Source: Lachnospiraceae bacterium (GTDB lineage Bacteria; Bacillota; Clostridia; Lachnospirales; Lachnospiraceae). Taken from it: DNA of 64,000 bases. Shown in pieces: positions 19,435 through 29,055 of the stretch; position 1 is the stretch's first letter; each line of letters starts with the position of its first letter. Below the pieces are notes generated by a model, which was given only the letters and a program-made list of their open reading frames with translations, did no database searches and was not told where the DNA came from. The stretch is taken from the NCBI GenBank assembly GCA_022766905.1, contig JALEPU010000110.1, positions 1 through 64,000 of the forward strand, written 5' to 3'. Both the position numbers and the translations under genes were made by a program.

Positions 19435-21858
19435 TTACCTGTCCTGCTTTTTCTTTTCATAATACTGAACCATGCAAATTGCCAGAAATCCTATTACAGA
19501 AATCATAAATCCGATTTTCAGGCTGGAAACCTGATATACTAATTTTACTTTGTTCCTGCCATTTTCCAGCGGAATCGAATACATACAATCTGCAAAAAGT
19601 TCTGCATTGATTGGTTTCTCGTTTACCGTTACTTTCCATCCATCCTCATAAGGAATGGAGATATAGAGATTTTCTCCTTCCTCTCCGTCAATTTCAAACT
19701 CAGCATATCCATTTTCTACAAGGGCTTTCTTTGAAGCATGTTTCGACAACTCATTTTTAATTCTGGACATTTCATTCAGATTCAATCCATAAAATTGTTC
19801 CTCCAGAATGCAAAATTCATCTGATACCAACTTAATATCAGCTGTAGTATTCTTTTTGTTTGTCGGCACATAAAATACAGAAGATGATAACCATCCGGAA
19901 TATGCAGTTGAATATTTTTCATTTACAAATAAGGTAGCCTTCATAGTTCTTTCCCAGGGAAGATTTCCATATATTGCATAATCGCCCTCCGGCAAAGTTA
20001 ATTGATAGTTCCATATTCCTTCTTTTTCTTCCTTCGTATAAGAGACCGGAACATAAAGGGTGATTTCTTCTCCCATCAATTGACTGTATAAGGCATTCTG
20101 ATATTCAAATGGATTATTGTAATCATTGATTGTTTTTGGTTCTGTTTGTCCGTCATATTTAAACGCAAATGGTAGACAATAGGGATTTTCAAAAACTCTC
20201 TTTCCGTTATATCTTGGAATTTCTTTTTTCATTTTTAATCCCTTAATCGGATATTTGGACAAGATATAACGAACCCCTAACAAAGAGTCTGCACCCAGAA
20301 TGCAATCATTCACAATACAAAAATTGGCACCACATTTTGCATAACCTAAGCGATTCAGGAAATCATTCTGCAATTTGTCCGGGCTGGATGTATAACCGGC
20401 AATGGACCAATAATTAAGTGAATAGGCTTCATTATAATAGGATGTCACAGGATGCATGCTGACTGTATTTCTGGTAGAGGTCTGCGAAATCCGATAAATA
20501 TCCGAATCCATCTCTTTGATTTCATTGATCTGCTTTTCTCCCTCTGATAGATACGTCCGGAAGCTGTCTGCATCTTCACAATGATACCGGTCAAAAAGAA
20601 CTTTTGCATTATACCCCAATTCCACTAGGGTAAAAGCAAAAATCAACATATAACATATGCTTTTTTTCAACCAATTTTTTTCTTTCCCATCGTCCACAAA
20701 TCGGGAATAAAAAACGGCTGCCAGAAAAATAATGGTAACTATCCCTATATAAGAATACCGATACCAATAACTGGATACCTCTTTCAATAAGGAAAAGACT
20801 CTATACCATGGATTCCAGTAAAACAAGGCAATTACCGTAAAAAGCATAAATCCAATCCATACTTTCAGTCCTTTTTGAATTTTAGAACTAAAAAAGCATC
20901 CCATGCACCCAATACAGGCTACAGCCCCACAAAATAAAGACACATTTCCATAACTGCTCACAGAACCGGCCGTCATATTAAGGAATATAGATGAAATATT
21001 CCCGATCCAGGAGGTATCCAAAAGCATATCGAGCTGCAAGCTGCCTCTCTCGCTATTTCCCAGCACTGAGATTGTCGGAAGAAACAAAGCAGCACTTAAC
21101 AAAAGCCCTAAAAACATGGCAAAACAATAACGGAAAAATTTTTTCCCGCTTTTTATGATCCATTTTTTTCTGTTCTTTTGTGCAGGCTCGATTTCATAAT
21201 AGAAAAATACAAGTTCAAAAAAGAACCATATCATCGAAAAGATACAATTGATTCCTCCCGTATACCAATTAAAAAGAATCGACATTCCTACAAAAACAGA
21301 TAATTGCCATCCTGTTTTCTCATATACGATTCGATGAACTCCTGCCAGAATTAACGGAAGCATGTAAACGCCATCCAGCCACATAATATTACTGCTTTGT
21401 GCAATACAGTATTGGCTTAGCGCGTAACTGATTTCCAATAAAAGAAACATACCTCTTTTTTTCTGATTTGGAAACACTTCGTTTAAAAAAACAGAAAAGG
21501 TCAAAGCTGTCGTTCCAAGCTTTAATACTACTAACAAATCAAAAAAAGTATGCAAATTATTCTTTGAAAAAAATACAACCAGTAAGTTGAACGGGGACGC
21601 TAAATAATAACTAAAGACCGCTATATTATTGCCGCCTAAGGTTTTTGAGAAAGTATAGAAAATATCATTTTTCCCTTTTAACACATCCTGCAGATATGCA
21701 AAAAAATCCAAATATTGAATATTGGCATCCATTGCCGCAAGGGAATTGGTTCCAAATGGCGCATAGGACAATCTCTGAAATAAAAAAATCAAAACACCGG
21801 CAACGAAAAAAAATGCCAGAAATCCTTCTTTTCCCCAGCCGGTCCATCTCTTTTTCAT
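19435..21858 (-). CDS. YfhO-family membrane protein
   Basis: An 807-aa protein with about 12 membrane segments in the first 430 residues, then a large extracytoplasmic domain and a final helix (about 780-798). Features of the YfhO family include the early MDANIQYLDFFAYLQDVLKG loop with its Asp, KTLGGNNIAVFSYYLASPFN, and SSNIMWLDGVYMLPLILAG. The closing domain has YISIPYEDGWKVTVNEK, also seen in the other YfhO protein of this window. In Bacillus and Listeria, YfhO-type proteins act as GT-C transferases decorating teichoic acids outside the membrane. By analogy this one may add a side-chain sugar. It heads the 13-22 kb operon. Confidence 0.83.
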   Translation of the reverse strand: MKKRWTGWGKEGFLAFFFVAGVLIFLFQRLSYAPFGTNSLAAMDANIQYLDFFAYLQDVLKGKNDIFYTFSKTLGGNNIAVFSYYLASPFNLLVVFFSKNNLHTFFDLLVVLKLGTTALTFSVFLNEVFPNQKKRGMFLLLEISYALSQYCIAQSSNIMWLDGVYMLPLILAGVHRIVYEKTGWQLSVFVGMSILFNWYTGGINCIFSMIWFFFELVFFYYEIEPAQKNRKKWIIKSGKKFFRYCFAMFLGLLLSAALFLPTISVLGNSERGSLQLDMLLDTSWIGNISSIFLNMTAGSVSSYGNVSLFCGAVACIGCMGCFFSSKIQKGLKVWIGFMLFTVIALFYWNPWYRVFSLLKEVSSYWYRYSYIGIVTIIFLAAVFYSRFVDDGKEKNWLKKSICYMLIFAFTLVELGYNAKVLFDRYHCEDADSFRTYLSEGEKQINEIKEMDSDIYRISQTSTRNTVSMHPVTSYYNEAYSLNYWSIAGYTSSPDKLQNDFLNRLGYAKCGANFCIVNDCILGADSLLGVRYILSKYPIKGLKMKKEIPRYNGKRVFENPYCLPFAFKYDGQTEPKTINDYNNPFEYQNALYSQLMGEEITLYVPVSYTKEEKEGIWNYQLTLPEGDYAIYGNLPWERTMKATLFVNEKYSTAYSGWLSSSVFYVPTNKKNTTADIKLVSDEFCILEEQFYGLNLNEMSRIKNELSKHASKKALVENGYAEFEIDGEEGENLYISIPYEDGWKVTVNEKPINAELFADCMYSIPLENGRNKVKLVYQVSSLKIGFMISVIGFLAICMVQYYEKKKQDR

Positions 21859-22031
21859 ATTTTCTCCTTACTACTTTTTTACATAATATTTCTTATAGCA
21901 TACCAGAAATTCACCTTTTTTACAACGCTTTTCCCAGTCTTCCTTTTCTCTCAGATATACTTCATAACTGCATCAAAAAGATCTCTTTTCCTCTGTTTAT
22001 CATTTCATTTCTATACATCATTTCTTTCCTA

Positions 22032-22040
22032 TGTTATAAT
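22032..22040 (+). promoter_or_regulatory. Extended -10 promoter element of glf
   Basis: TGTTATAAT (22032-22040) is a perfect extended -10 (TGnTATAAT), 31 bases before the glf ATG. No good -35 is visible, as expected for extended -10 promoters. The divergent YfhO gene starts at 21858. Confidence 0.55.
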
Positions 22041-22071
22041 ATTGATAAGAAAAATGATCGGAGGAAATATC

Positions 22072-23178
22072 ATGAAACAACACTACGATTATGTCATTGC
22101 CGGCAGTGGATTATTTGCAGGAACTTTTGCATATCTGGCAAAGCAAAAAGGAAAAAGCTGCCTGATTGTGGAGAAACGTTCTCATCTTGGCGGCAATATT
22201 TATTGTGAAAAAATAAAAGATATTAATGTGCACAAATACGGAGCTCATATTTTCCACACCAGCGATAAAAAAATCTGGGATTTTGTCAACTCTTTTACCG
22301 AGTTTAATCGATACACAAATTCCCCTATTGCCAATTATCATGGTGAAATCTATAATATGCCCTTCAATATGAACACATTCAGCAAGATGTGGGGAATCAG
22401 TACACCGGAAGAAGCCAAGGCTATCATAGCAAGTCAGCGTTCTGCCATCGAGGGAGAACCTTCTAATCTGGAGGAACAGGCAATCCGTCTGGTCGGAAAA
22501 GACCTTTACTTAAAACTTGTAAAAGGCTATACAGAAAAACAGTGGGGAAGAGATTGTACCGAGCTTCCTCCATTTATTATCAAGCGGCTTCCTGTTCGTT
22601 TTACTTACGATAATAATTATTTTAATGATTTATATCAGGGAATCCCAACCGGTGGATACAATGTCCTGATCGATCAGATGTTTGATGGCTGCGATATTAT
22701 CCTTAACACAGATTTTAATGAAGAAAAAGAACGATTTTTCGCGTTAGGTGATAAGGTATTATATACCGGAACCCTGGATTCTTATTTCCACTATTGTTAT
22801 GGAAATCTGGAGTACCGAAGCCTAAAATTTGAATCAGAACTATTAGAGCAGGAAAATTATCAGGGAGTTGCCGTAGTCAATTACACAGACCGGGAAACTC
22901 CTTATACCCGAATCATTGAACATAAGCATTTTGAATTCGGCACTCAGCCGGATACTGTAATCACACGGGAATATCCGGCCACCTGGGAACCGGGTATGGA
23001 ACCATATTATCCAATTAACGATGAGAAAAATCAGTCTTTATTCCAGAAATATTCAGCCCTTGCAAAACAAGAAGATCGTTTACTTCTTGGCGGCCGTCTT
23101 GCTGAATATACTTATTATGATATGGACAAAGTAATTGCTTCTGCCTTCCGCCTGGCAGAAAAGGAATTGGCTGACTAG
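22072..23178 (+). CDS. glf: UDP-galactopyranose mutase
   Basis: Converts UDP-galactopyranose to UDP-galactofuranose with reduced FAD. The 368-aa length is normal for bacterial Glf. Visible are the FAD-binding motif IAGSGLFAG near the N-terminus, EKRSHLGGNIY, YGAHIFHTSDKKIWDFVN, the Trp/Arg substrate region, and at the C-terminus GGRLAEYTYYDMDKVI. The start is set by GGAGG nine bases upstream. It is on the opposite strand to the surrounding glycan genes and has its own promoter and terminator, so galactofuranose supply is controlled separately. It predicts galactofuranose in the surface glycan. Confidence 0.95.
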   Translation: MKQHYDYVIAGSGLFAGTFAYLAKQKGKSCLIVEKRSHLGGNIYCEKIKDINVHKYGAHIFHTSDKKIWDFVNSFTEFNRYTNSPIANYHGEIYNMPFNMNTFSKMWGISTPEEAKAIIASQRSAIEGEPSNLEEQAIRLVGKDLYLKLVKGYTEKQWGRDCTELPPFIIKRLPVRFTYDNNYFNDLYQGIPTGGYNVLIDQMFDGCDIILNTDFNEEKERFFALGDKVLYTGTLDSYFHYCYGNLEYRSLKFESELLEQENYQGVAVVNYTDRETPYTRIIEHKHFEFGTQPDTVITREYPATWEPGMEPYYPINDEKNQSLFQKYSALAKQEDRLLLGGRLAEYTYYDMDKVIASAFRLAEKELAD

Positions 23179-23202
23179 AATTGACTGATTAACAAAGAAA
23201 AG

Positions 23203-23243
23203 AGCAGGTAAAGTCTTTGAATATCATCTTTACCTGCTTTTTT
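23203..23243 (+). terminator. Terminator of glf
   Basis: AGCAGGTAAAG (23203-23213) and CTTTACCTGCT (23228-23238) form an 11-bp stem followed by a T run. It lies between glf and the convergent GT2 gene. Confidence 0.85.
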
Positions 23244-23276
23244 GTTTGTTATAATGATTCATGATTCAGGAAATGA

Positions 23277-24230
23277 TTATTTTTCCTCATCATCACTGTA
23301 ATCCAGTTTTCTAACTCTCTTCTGAATATCTTCCAGAATCTTTCGATTCGCAGAAATGACATCAGCCAGCAATCCGACAACACCGGTCATCATGCCCATC
23401 ATAATCAACATACTTGCAAGAATCAGGGATTGAATATGTCCGGCTCCGGCTCCCTGTGCAAAAAATACAAGGAAACGAACACCCAGTATAATTCCAACCA
23501 ATGCAATAATACTTCCAACTGTTGTAAAAAACATCAGCGGCCGATACATCAAGTAGGCCCGGATAATCGTAAGCATGGATTTTTTTACATAACCAAACAT
23601 ACTGCTGAACAGTCTGGATGGACGAAGTTCTGCATTGGTGCGGATCGGAACAGAAGTAAGCGCTACTTTATTACGACCGGCCTGAACAATTGTCTCCAGA
23701 GTATAAGTATATTCATTGACTACATTAAGGCTTAACGCGGCCTCACGACTGTAAGCACGGAATCCGCTTGGTGCATCCGGTATATCTGTCTTGGATGCTT
23801 TTCTTACGACCCAGCTTCCCAGATGCTGAAGCTTCTTCTTCAGTGGGGAGAAATGTTCTGTCTGGTCAATAGGTCTTTCTCCGATTACCATATCGGCTTC
23901 CCCATTTAAAATCGGACGCACCAGTTTTTCGATGTCTTCCCCGCAGTATTGGTTGTCTGCATCTGTATTCACAATAATATCTGCTCCGTTTCGAAGACAG
24001 GCATCCATTCCTGCCATAAAGCCTTTTGCCAGACCTTTATTCTGCTTGAAATTGACAATATAGTGAACGCCCCAGTTTCTGGCTACCTCTACCGTATTGT
24101 CTTTACTTCCGTCATTTATAATTAAATATTCTATCTCATCGATTCCGTCAATGTGCTTCGGGAGGTCGTTTAATGCAACCTCCAGTGTTTCCGCCTCATT
24201 ATAACAAGGCACCTGTATAATTAATTTCAT
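23277..24230 (-). CDS. Membrane-anchored GT2, DPM1/GtrB-like
   Basis: A 317-aa glycosyltransferase of the dolichyl-phosphate-mannose-synthase-like branch of family 2. The N-terminal domain has IIQVPCYNEAETL, YLIINDGSKDNT and the acidic NTDADNQY. Two membrane helices lie at the C-terminus (about residues 230-255 and 265-290). Such enzymes make undecaprenyl-phosphate-linked sugars, the donors for GT-C enzymes acting outside the cell. That fits the GT39-like, giant GT-C-like and YfhO proteins in the window, which would need such donors; this link is inference. It is transcribed alone, convergent with glf. Confidence 0.85.
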   Translation of the reverse strand: MKLIIQVPCYNEAETLEVALNDLPKHIDGIDEIEYLIINDGSKDNTVEVARNWGVHYIVNFKQNKGLAKGFMAGMDACLRNGADIIVNTDADNQYCGEDIEKLVRPILNGEADMVIGERPIDQTEHFSPLKKKLQHLGSWVVRKASKTDIPDAPSGFRAYSREAALSLNVVNEYTYTLETIVQAGRNKVALTSVPIRTNAELRPSRLFSSMFGYVKKSMLTIIRAYLMYRPLMFFTTVGSIIALVGIILGVRFLVFFAQGAGAGHIQSLILASMLIMMGMMTGVVGLLADVISANRKILEDIQKRVRKLDYSDDEEK

Positions 24231-24376
24231 AATACTCCTCCAATTTCTTCATGACGCCACTATTGTAACATCCTCCGCATGACTTTTCAAGTAAAAAAGA
24301 CGAAAAAAAGTCGGTTTTGTTACAATTTTGTGAATTATCTGTGACGTTTTTTATCTGAAAATCCTTTTATCCTCTT

Positions 24377-26068
24377 TTATCTTCCAAGAACCGCTCTTAC
24401 TTTCATTTTCTTCACTTGTTCCTTCGTCCATTTTCCCTGGAATACATAGGCAGTTCGTTTTGTAACTGCTGCTTTTACATATGTTTTTTGGGAAGGAACA
24501 TAACGATAGATAATATAATATTTGGCATTTTTCTGCTTTTTCCAGGTTAATTTATAGCGAAGATTTACTTTTTTCCCTGATTTCTTTTTTACTGTATTTA
24601 ACTTTACATTTTTTGCTCCAACTGTAATGTCTTTGTAGTAATCAGAAGGAGAACTGATGAGTTTTTTCAGACCGGATGGTGTTTTGGGATTTTCCTTTAC
24701 GGTTCTTAAAATAATCTGGGCTAGCTTTTTTGCCCCTTTGTTATTAAAGTGGGTCTTGTCTATATAGCCTGCAGGATAATTGGGATATTGTCCCGGACTT
24801 AAAAACATGTAATAATTTTTTGCAGCACCCTCTCCAATTGTATTCATAAACTCTTCTATCGCTTTTCCTGTATCTACAAAAACAGCTCCCGATGCCGCTG
24901 CTGCACTTTTCATTGCTGCTTTATAGGAAGGTGCTGTTGTAACAATCTTTTGATTGACAAATTTATATCTTGGTACAGAAGAAAGGAACACACAGGCGGC
25001 TCCTCGTTCTTTACAGCCTTTTGCAAATAGGGTCAGATTCTTCTTATACTGTTCCGGTTTCACATAATATCCAAGTCTTCTTGTATTACTATCGTTATGA
25101 CCATACATAACTAACACATAATCTCCCGGTTTCACCTCATTTAAAACAGCATCCAGCCGGCCTTTTTCCCAAGAAGATTTTGTACTTTCTCCGGAAAGAG
25201 CCCAGTTTGCCAGAATCAGTGATTTCATCTGATATTCTGTATGAGATTTCATGGAATCGCCGTTATATAATTTCTTTTTGCTTAATACCTTTCCATCTCC
25301 CAGGTTGTAGCAGGCTTCCTGCCCCCAGCCTTCCCGGGGGAAAACATCTGCACTTTTGCTGTCTGTAATTGAGTCACCGATCAAAAATATCGTAGGAACC
25401 GTTCCCCTGTTTTTACCGGGCAGAGTTTTGATGGAAATACTTTCTATATAGATTTCTTTATATCCGGCACTTCTCTCCCTTGCATCTGTTTTAGGATGAA
25501 AAAACAATTTTAAATTGCCATCTATGACTGAAACCTGAAATTCTTCTTTCTGTTTTTTTCCCGGATATACCGTTCTTTCTTTTGTCTGTGCCCCTCGCTC
25601 ATCCCAGCATCTTACCTGATAGGAGTTTTGCGTCGGATTGGTAAACGTAACGGTAACGGTGTAGTTTTTCGATGGTAGCTGAAGAGAAAATCCCGTTGTA
25701 TCCGCATAGGTGAATTTGTAATTTCCCGTATGCATCTCCGTCCAGAAATAGCCTCCAATCTTCCAACCATCCGAGCCATTTTCAGAAAGATAAGTAGCCT
25801 GATTTTGTCGCAGAATCTTTGTCCGTTCTGCTTTTACACCTGTAACACCACTAGGTTTTTCTGAATAAATGCTATCCACGTATCGATAAGAAACAGTAGT
25901 TCCATCCAGTAAAACAGATGGTGTTATGACATCGGATTCTTTTGTTTCTATTGTACTGATATGCAAAACTTTTGTCTCCTGCGAGGCTGTTTCCTGTGCA
26001 TAGGTTTGAACATGGCAAAAAAGCATAGCTAATAAAACCATATTCAGCCATATAATCCTTTTCTTCAA
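24377..26068 (-). CDS. Secreted SGNH/GDSL esterase, rhamnogalacturonan-acetylesterase-like
   Basis: A 563-aa exported protein with a signal peptide (about residues 1-25, ending VQTYAQ). Residues 40-215 form a beta-rich region with sugar-binding character. The SGNH catalytic domain (about 225-465) has IFLIGDSITD (catalytic Ser), NWALSGES (Gly), VMYGHNDSN (Asn) and DKTHFNNKGAKKLA (Asp-His). The arrangement resembles rhamnogalacturonan acetylesterases, which remove acetyl groups from pectin. The final 90 residues look like a fibronectin-type fold. The initiation codon is TTG, supported by GAGGG six bases upstream. The substrate could be dietary pectin or the cell's own acetylated glycan. Confidence 0.8.
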   Translation of the reverse strand: MKKRIIWLNMVLLAMLFCHVQTYAQETASQETKVLHISTIETKESDVITPSVLLDGTTVSYRYVDSIYSEKPSGVTGVKAERTKILRQNQATYLSENGSDGWKIGGYFWTEMHTGNYKFTYADTTGFSLQLPSKNYTVTVTFTNPTQNSYQVRCWDERGAQTKERTVYPGKKQKEEFQVSVIDGNLKLFFHPKTDARERSAGYKEIYIESISIKTLPGKNRGTVPTIFLIGDSITDSKSADVFPREGWGQEACYNLGDGKVLSKKKLYNGDSMKSHTEYQMKSLILANWALSGESTKSSWEKGRLDAVLNEVKPGDYVLVMYGHNDSNTRRLGYYVKPEQYKKNLTLFAKGCKERGAACVFLSSVPRYKFVNQKIVTTAPSYKAAMKSAAAASGAVFVDTGKAIEEFMNTIGEGAAKNYYMFLSPGQYPNYPAGYIDKTHFNNKGAKKLAQIILRTVKENPKTPSGLKKLISSPSDYYKDITVGAKNVKLNTVKKKSGKKVNLRYKLTWKKQKNAKYYIIYRYVPSQKTYVKAAVTKRTAYVFQGKWTKEQVKKMKVRAVLGR

Positions 26069-26109
26069 TGTTTTCCCTCTTTTCTTTCCCTCTTTTTTCT
26101 ATTCTTCTC

Positions 26110-26886
26110 TTATCCTCTACATTCTTCCTCCACATACTCATCTGCAATCCGAATGATTTTTTTCATCCGTTTTGCTGTCTTTGGATTCGTATACGGAATC
26201 CGATCTGCCGTTTTGTGGATATAGTCTTTTTCTTTGATTAGCTGAAATGTCTCTGTAAAATTCACATCAAAGATCTGTGCCAGATAAGAAACCCACATAT
26301 CCATCGGGGTCTGTCTTTTCGCTGACAAAATACATTGATGAGATTTAAAATCTTCATATATAACATCAGAGATTTCATAACTGCCCAGTTCTTCCGACGG
26401 AATCTGATAAATTAAATTTTCAATTCGTTCTGCCAGTCGAACCCTGAAATTATCCAGTTTATCCGCATCCCGAATCAGGCGGGCATGAAGGAGCGTGCGT
26501 TCTTGAAGTCCCGGAGCAATGGCATATTTATTATGATTGGCGATGGCCTGCCGGATAATCAAATCATATTTCCTGGATTCTACAAATTCTTTGATTCTTC
26601 TTTGACGGAAGAGAACCTGGATACTGAAATCTGCATGATCCATCACAGCATCATTGAACTGGTTGTGAACTTTTACCTGCTCAAAGCGCCCAATATCATG
26701 AAGCAGGGCAATGACACGAGCAAGTTCCATATCTTCCTGGGAAAGACCGATTTTATTGCCTAATACTTCGACACAATGTACCACGCCATAAGTATGAACA
26801 ATTTTTAATTTGTTTTTTTCATCTTCACAATCATATTCTTCCAGGTATTTTTGGAATGCTTCCCTGGCATATTCATAATCAATCAT
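26110..26886 (-). CDS. HD-domain phosphohydrolase
   Basis: A 258-aa cytoplasmic protein with an HD metal-dependent phosphohydrolase domain. The first His lies in HTYGVVHCV, the paired His-Asp in ALLHDIGRFEQ, a further His in ANHNKYAI and a late Asp in RLIRDADKLDNF. The length and the last motif match the stand-alone HD family of uncertain substrate. It follows a strong terminator and precedes the esterase by 41 bases. It could act on a nucleotide or other phosphoester; the substrate is not predictable. Confidence 0.8.
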   Translation of the reverse strand: MIDYEYAREAFQKYLEEYDCEDEKNKLKIVHTYGVVHCVEVLGNKIGLSQEDMELARVIALLHDIGRFEQVKVHNQFNDAVMDHADFSIQVLFRQRRIKEFVESRKYDLIIRQAIANHNKYAIAPGLQERTLLHARLIRDADKLDNFRVRLAERIENLIYQIPSEELGSYEISDVIYEDFKSHQCILSAKRQTPMDMWVSYLAQIFDVNFTETFQLIKEKDYIHKTADRIPYTNPKTAKRMKKIIRIADEYVEEECRG

Positions 26887-26905
26887 ATTTTTTCTCCCTC
26901 AGATT

Positions 26906-26938
26906 GAAAAAAGGGCACAGCCACTTTTGCCATGCCCT
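26906..26938 (-). terminator. Terminator downstream of the hypothetical membrane protein
   Basis: On the minus strand AGGGCA pairs with TGCCCT, followed directly by six T residues. It ends the transcript from 26983-27762 before the HD gene. Confidence 0.75.
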
Positions 26939-26982
26939 CCTGTTACTTATTCTTTATTCCGGTCACTCTCCCCGGCGACCTG

Positions 26983-27762
26983 TTATCTTGGTCGCTCCGG
27001 TTCGTTTAAGTCTACATAAAAATTCTTCACTTCTCTCACATCTTCTTTACGCTTATCCATCTTCTTCATCATAATCTCATAATCTTTCTTATGTTTCATG
27101 AGGAAGGATCTGGATACTTCCATCTGATACAGATTCTTGATGAGAAGTTTGTCCAGATTCTTTGCACCTTCTATTTTTTTCAAAGCACCTTTTCTTGGTT
27201 TCTGCTTATTTGTAAGACCATTTACAATCTCTGTCCAGCTTTCCTTGACTGCTTTATAAGTTTCCTGCTGTTCCGGAAAACGCTCCAGAATCATCTTATT
27301 ACACTTATTCAGGGAAAAAATACGCAGTTTATGAAGAGAAAGCCGATTCTTCATGAGATTCAATCTGGTATAATCATACCAGGTCAGCCTGTAATCAATA
27401 TAGTATTCGCCCAGGCCTTCCTCATAACGGAAGAGTCCCTTTGAAAAGTTATAGGACTTGTTGTTCCTCTTTACTTCATATACATAATCCTGAATCAAAT
27501 AAGTGACAATAAAACTTATCTTATTTCTTAATGAAGTATACTTATTATAAAATAAGTAGGATTCTTCATCGATCTCCATCTTACGAAGCCGTCTTTTAAT
27601 TAACCGCTTTTTCATAAGGTGTAAGATAACCACTACCACTAATAAAAGCAGAAGCGCCCATCGAATGGTAATCTTCCATTTCGAACGGAAAATAAAATAT
27701 GTAAAACTTGTATATAGCAAAAATGCTATACCCGTCATTATCGCGACAAGAAACTCATCCAA
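26983..27762 (-). CDS. Hypothetical protein with N-terminal membrane hairpin
   Basis: A 259-aa protein I do not recognise. Two hydrophobic helices (about residues 5-25 and 34-49) are followed by a strongly basic stretch (KKRLIKRRLRKM) and a long charged, largely helical cytoplasmic part rich in Lys and Glu to the end. It lies 117 bases after the SEDS-family gene in the same direction and ends at a terminator, so it may be the last gene of the metK-SEDS transcript. A scaffold role beside cell-wall synthesis is only a guess from position. Confidence 0.6.
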   Translation of the reverse strand: MDEFLVAIMTGIAFLLYTSFTYFIFRSKWKITIRWALLLLLVVVVILHLMKKRLIKRRLRKMEIDEESYLFYNKYTSLRNKISFIVTYLIQDYVYEVKRNNKSYNFSKGLFRYEEGLGEYYIDYRLTWYDYTRLNLMKNRLSLHKLRIFSLNKCNKMILERFPEQQETYKAVKESWTEIVNGLTNKQKPRKGALKKIEGAKNLDKLLIKNLYQMEVSRSFLMKHKKDYEIMMKKMDKRKEDVREVKNFYVDLNEPERPR

Positions 27763-27879
27763 CTACTCTCGCCCCATTTCTCCTCTTAATTTTACCTTTG
27801 TGTCTCATATTATTTCTATTCTAACACAACCCTGTCGAAAAAGGAATAGTCTTCTCTTGCATTTACTGGTAGGTTTTTG

Positions 27880-29040
27880 CTACCTTGGGTTCTGAATCCT
27901 TCTGGCAACACTTAACACCAGGCCCATCTCAATATAAATAAAAATCAGAGAACTTCCCCCGCCTGAGAAAAAGCACAAGGTAATTCCAGTGTTCATAATG
28001 GTATTGGTTACTACCATAACATTCAGCACAACCTGGGAAGCCACATGAAGCATAACACCACTACAAATGTAAAATCCAAACCTGTCCGGTGCGCTAAGGG
28101 CAATTCGAAAAATTCGACTAATCAGGTAAAAAAACAGAAACAGTACCATGCCGGCTCCAAACAATCCCATTTCCTCACAAAGGACAGAAAAGATCATATC
28201 ATTGTATGGCTCCGGTAAAAATCCCTGTTTTAATATACTGTTGCCAAGGCCCCGTCCGAAAAGTCCTCCTGTTGCAATTCCATAAAGTCCCTGACGGACC
28301 TGGTAGGAATTTGGATACTTTTCGTTAAATGGGTCAAACCAGATTCGGATTCTGGTATAACGGAAGCTTTCACCGGGAACATATTCCTTAATCTCTACGA
28401 TATAATAAATCATACCGATTGCTGCCAGGATAAGCAGACCGGCAATCACAAGCAAAAGCCGCTTATCGGGATAAGCCAGATAAATCATTCCATAGCCCAT
28501 TACAAAAAGAATCATGGCGCTGCTTAAATTTTCTGTGATAAGAAAGGTAATGCCAACCGGCACTATCACAACGAGAAAAAGAAGTATTATCACAGATAAT
28601 TTTTTTAATTTTTTATGATAAACAGACAAAATACCCGCCAGCGCCAGAATCATAGCCAGTTTCACAAATTCGGCAGGCTGGAAAGTCGTAATCTTTAAAT
28701 CGATCCATCTTTTTGCTCCATTTACTTCGACGCCTAATCCCGGTACAATTACCAGCATTGTCACCGCTAAGGAGAGAAGAAACATCGGCATAGCAATCGG
28801 TCTGAATATATGATAATCCAACTCTGTAAAGATAATCATCAGTGCCAGTCCGGCTACTGTAAAAATTGCCTGTTTGATCAGCATGGAGATTCCTTGTGAA
28901 TAATAACTGGAAGAGTAGAGCACAACCAGCCCAAAACCTGCCAGCAAAATAACACATGCTATTAACTTGTAATCATAATCAGCATTTACTTTCAGCTTAT
29001 TTTTGTTTTTTTGTCCGGCCCGTACTGTTGTTGCGCTCAC
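27880..29040 (-). CDS. SEDS-family peptidoglycan polymerase (FtsW/RodA/SpoVE)
   Basis: A 386-aa protein with about ten membrane helices belonging to the SEDS glycosyltransferases that polymerise lipid II with a partner penicillin-binding protein. Landmarks are GLVVLYSSSYY, VNGAKRWIDL, the PAEFVKLAMILALA motif, NLSSAMILF, and GFLPEPYNDMIFSVLCEEMG, the conserved large loop. Those features are nearer FtsW/SpoVE than RodA, but I cannot separate them confidently. The initiation codon is GTG with GAGGGG five bases upstream, only 15 bases after the metK stop. No terminator lies between, so it should share the SAM-controlled metK transcript. Confidence 0.88.
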   Translation of the reverse strand: MSATTVRAGQKNKNKLKVNADYDYKLIACVILLAGFGLVVLYSSSYYSQGISMLIKQAIFTVAGLALMIIFTELDYHIFRPIAMPMFLLSLAVTMLVIVPGLGVEVNGAKRWIDLKITTFQPAEFVKLAMILALAGILSVYHKKLKKLSVIILLFLVVIVPVGITFLITENLSSAMILFVMGYGMIYLAYPDKRLLLVIAGLLILAAIGMIYYIVEIKEYVPGESFRYTRIRIWFDPFNEKYPNSYQVRQGLYGIATGGLFGRGLGNSILKQGFLPEPYNDMIFSVLCEEMGLFGAGMVLFLFFYLISRIFRIALSAPDRFGFYICSGVMLHVASQVVLNVMVVTNTIMNTGITLCFFSGGGSSLIFIYIEMGLVLSVARRIQNPR

Positions 29041-29055
29041 GTTTACCCCTCATTT

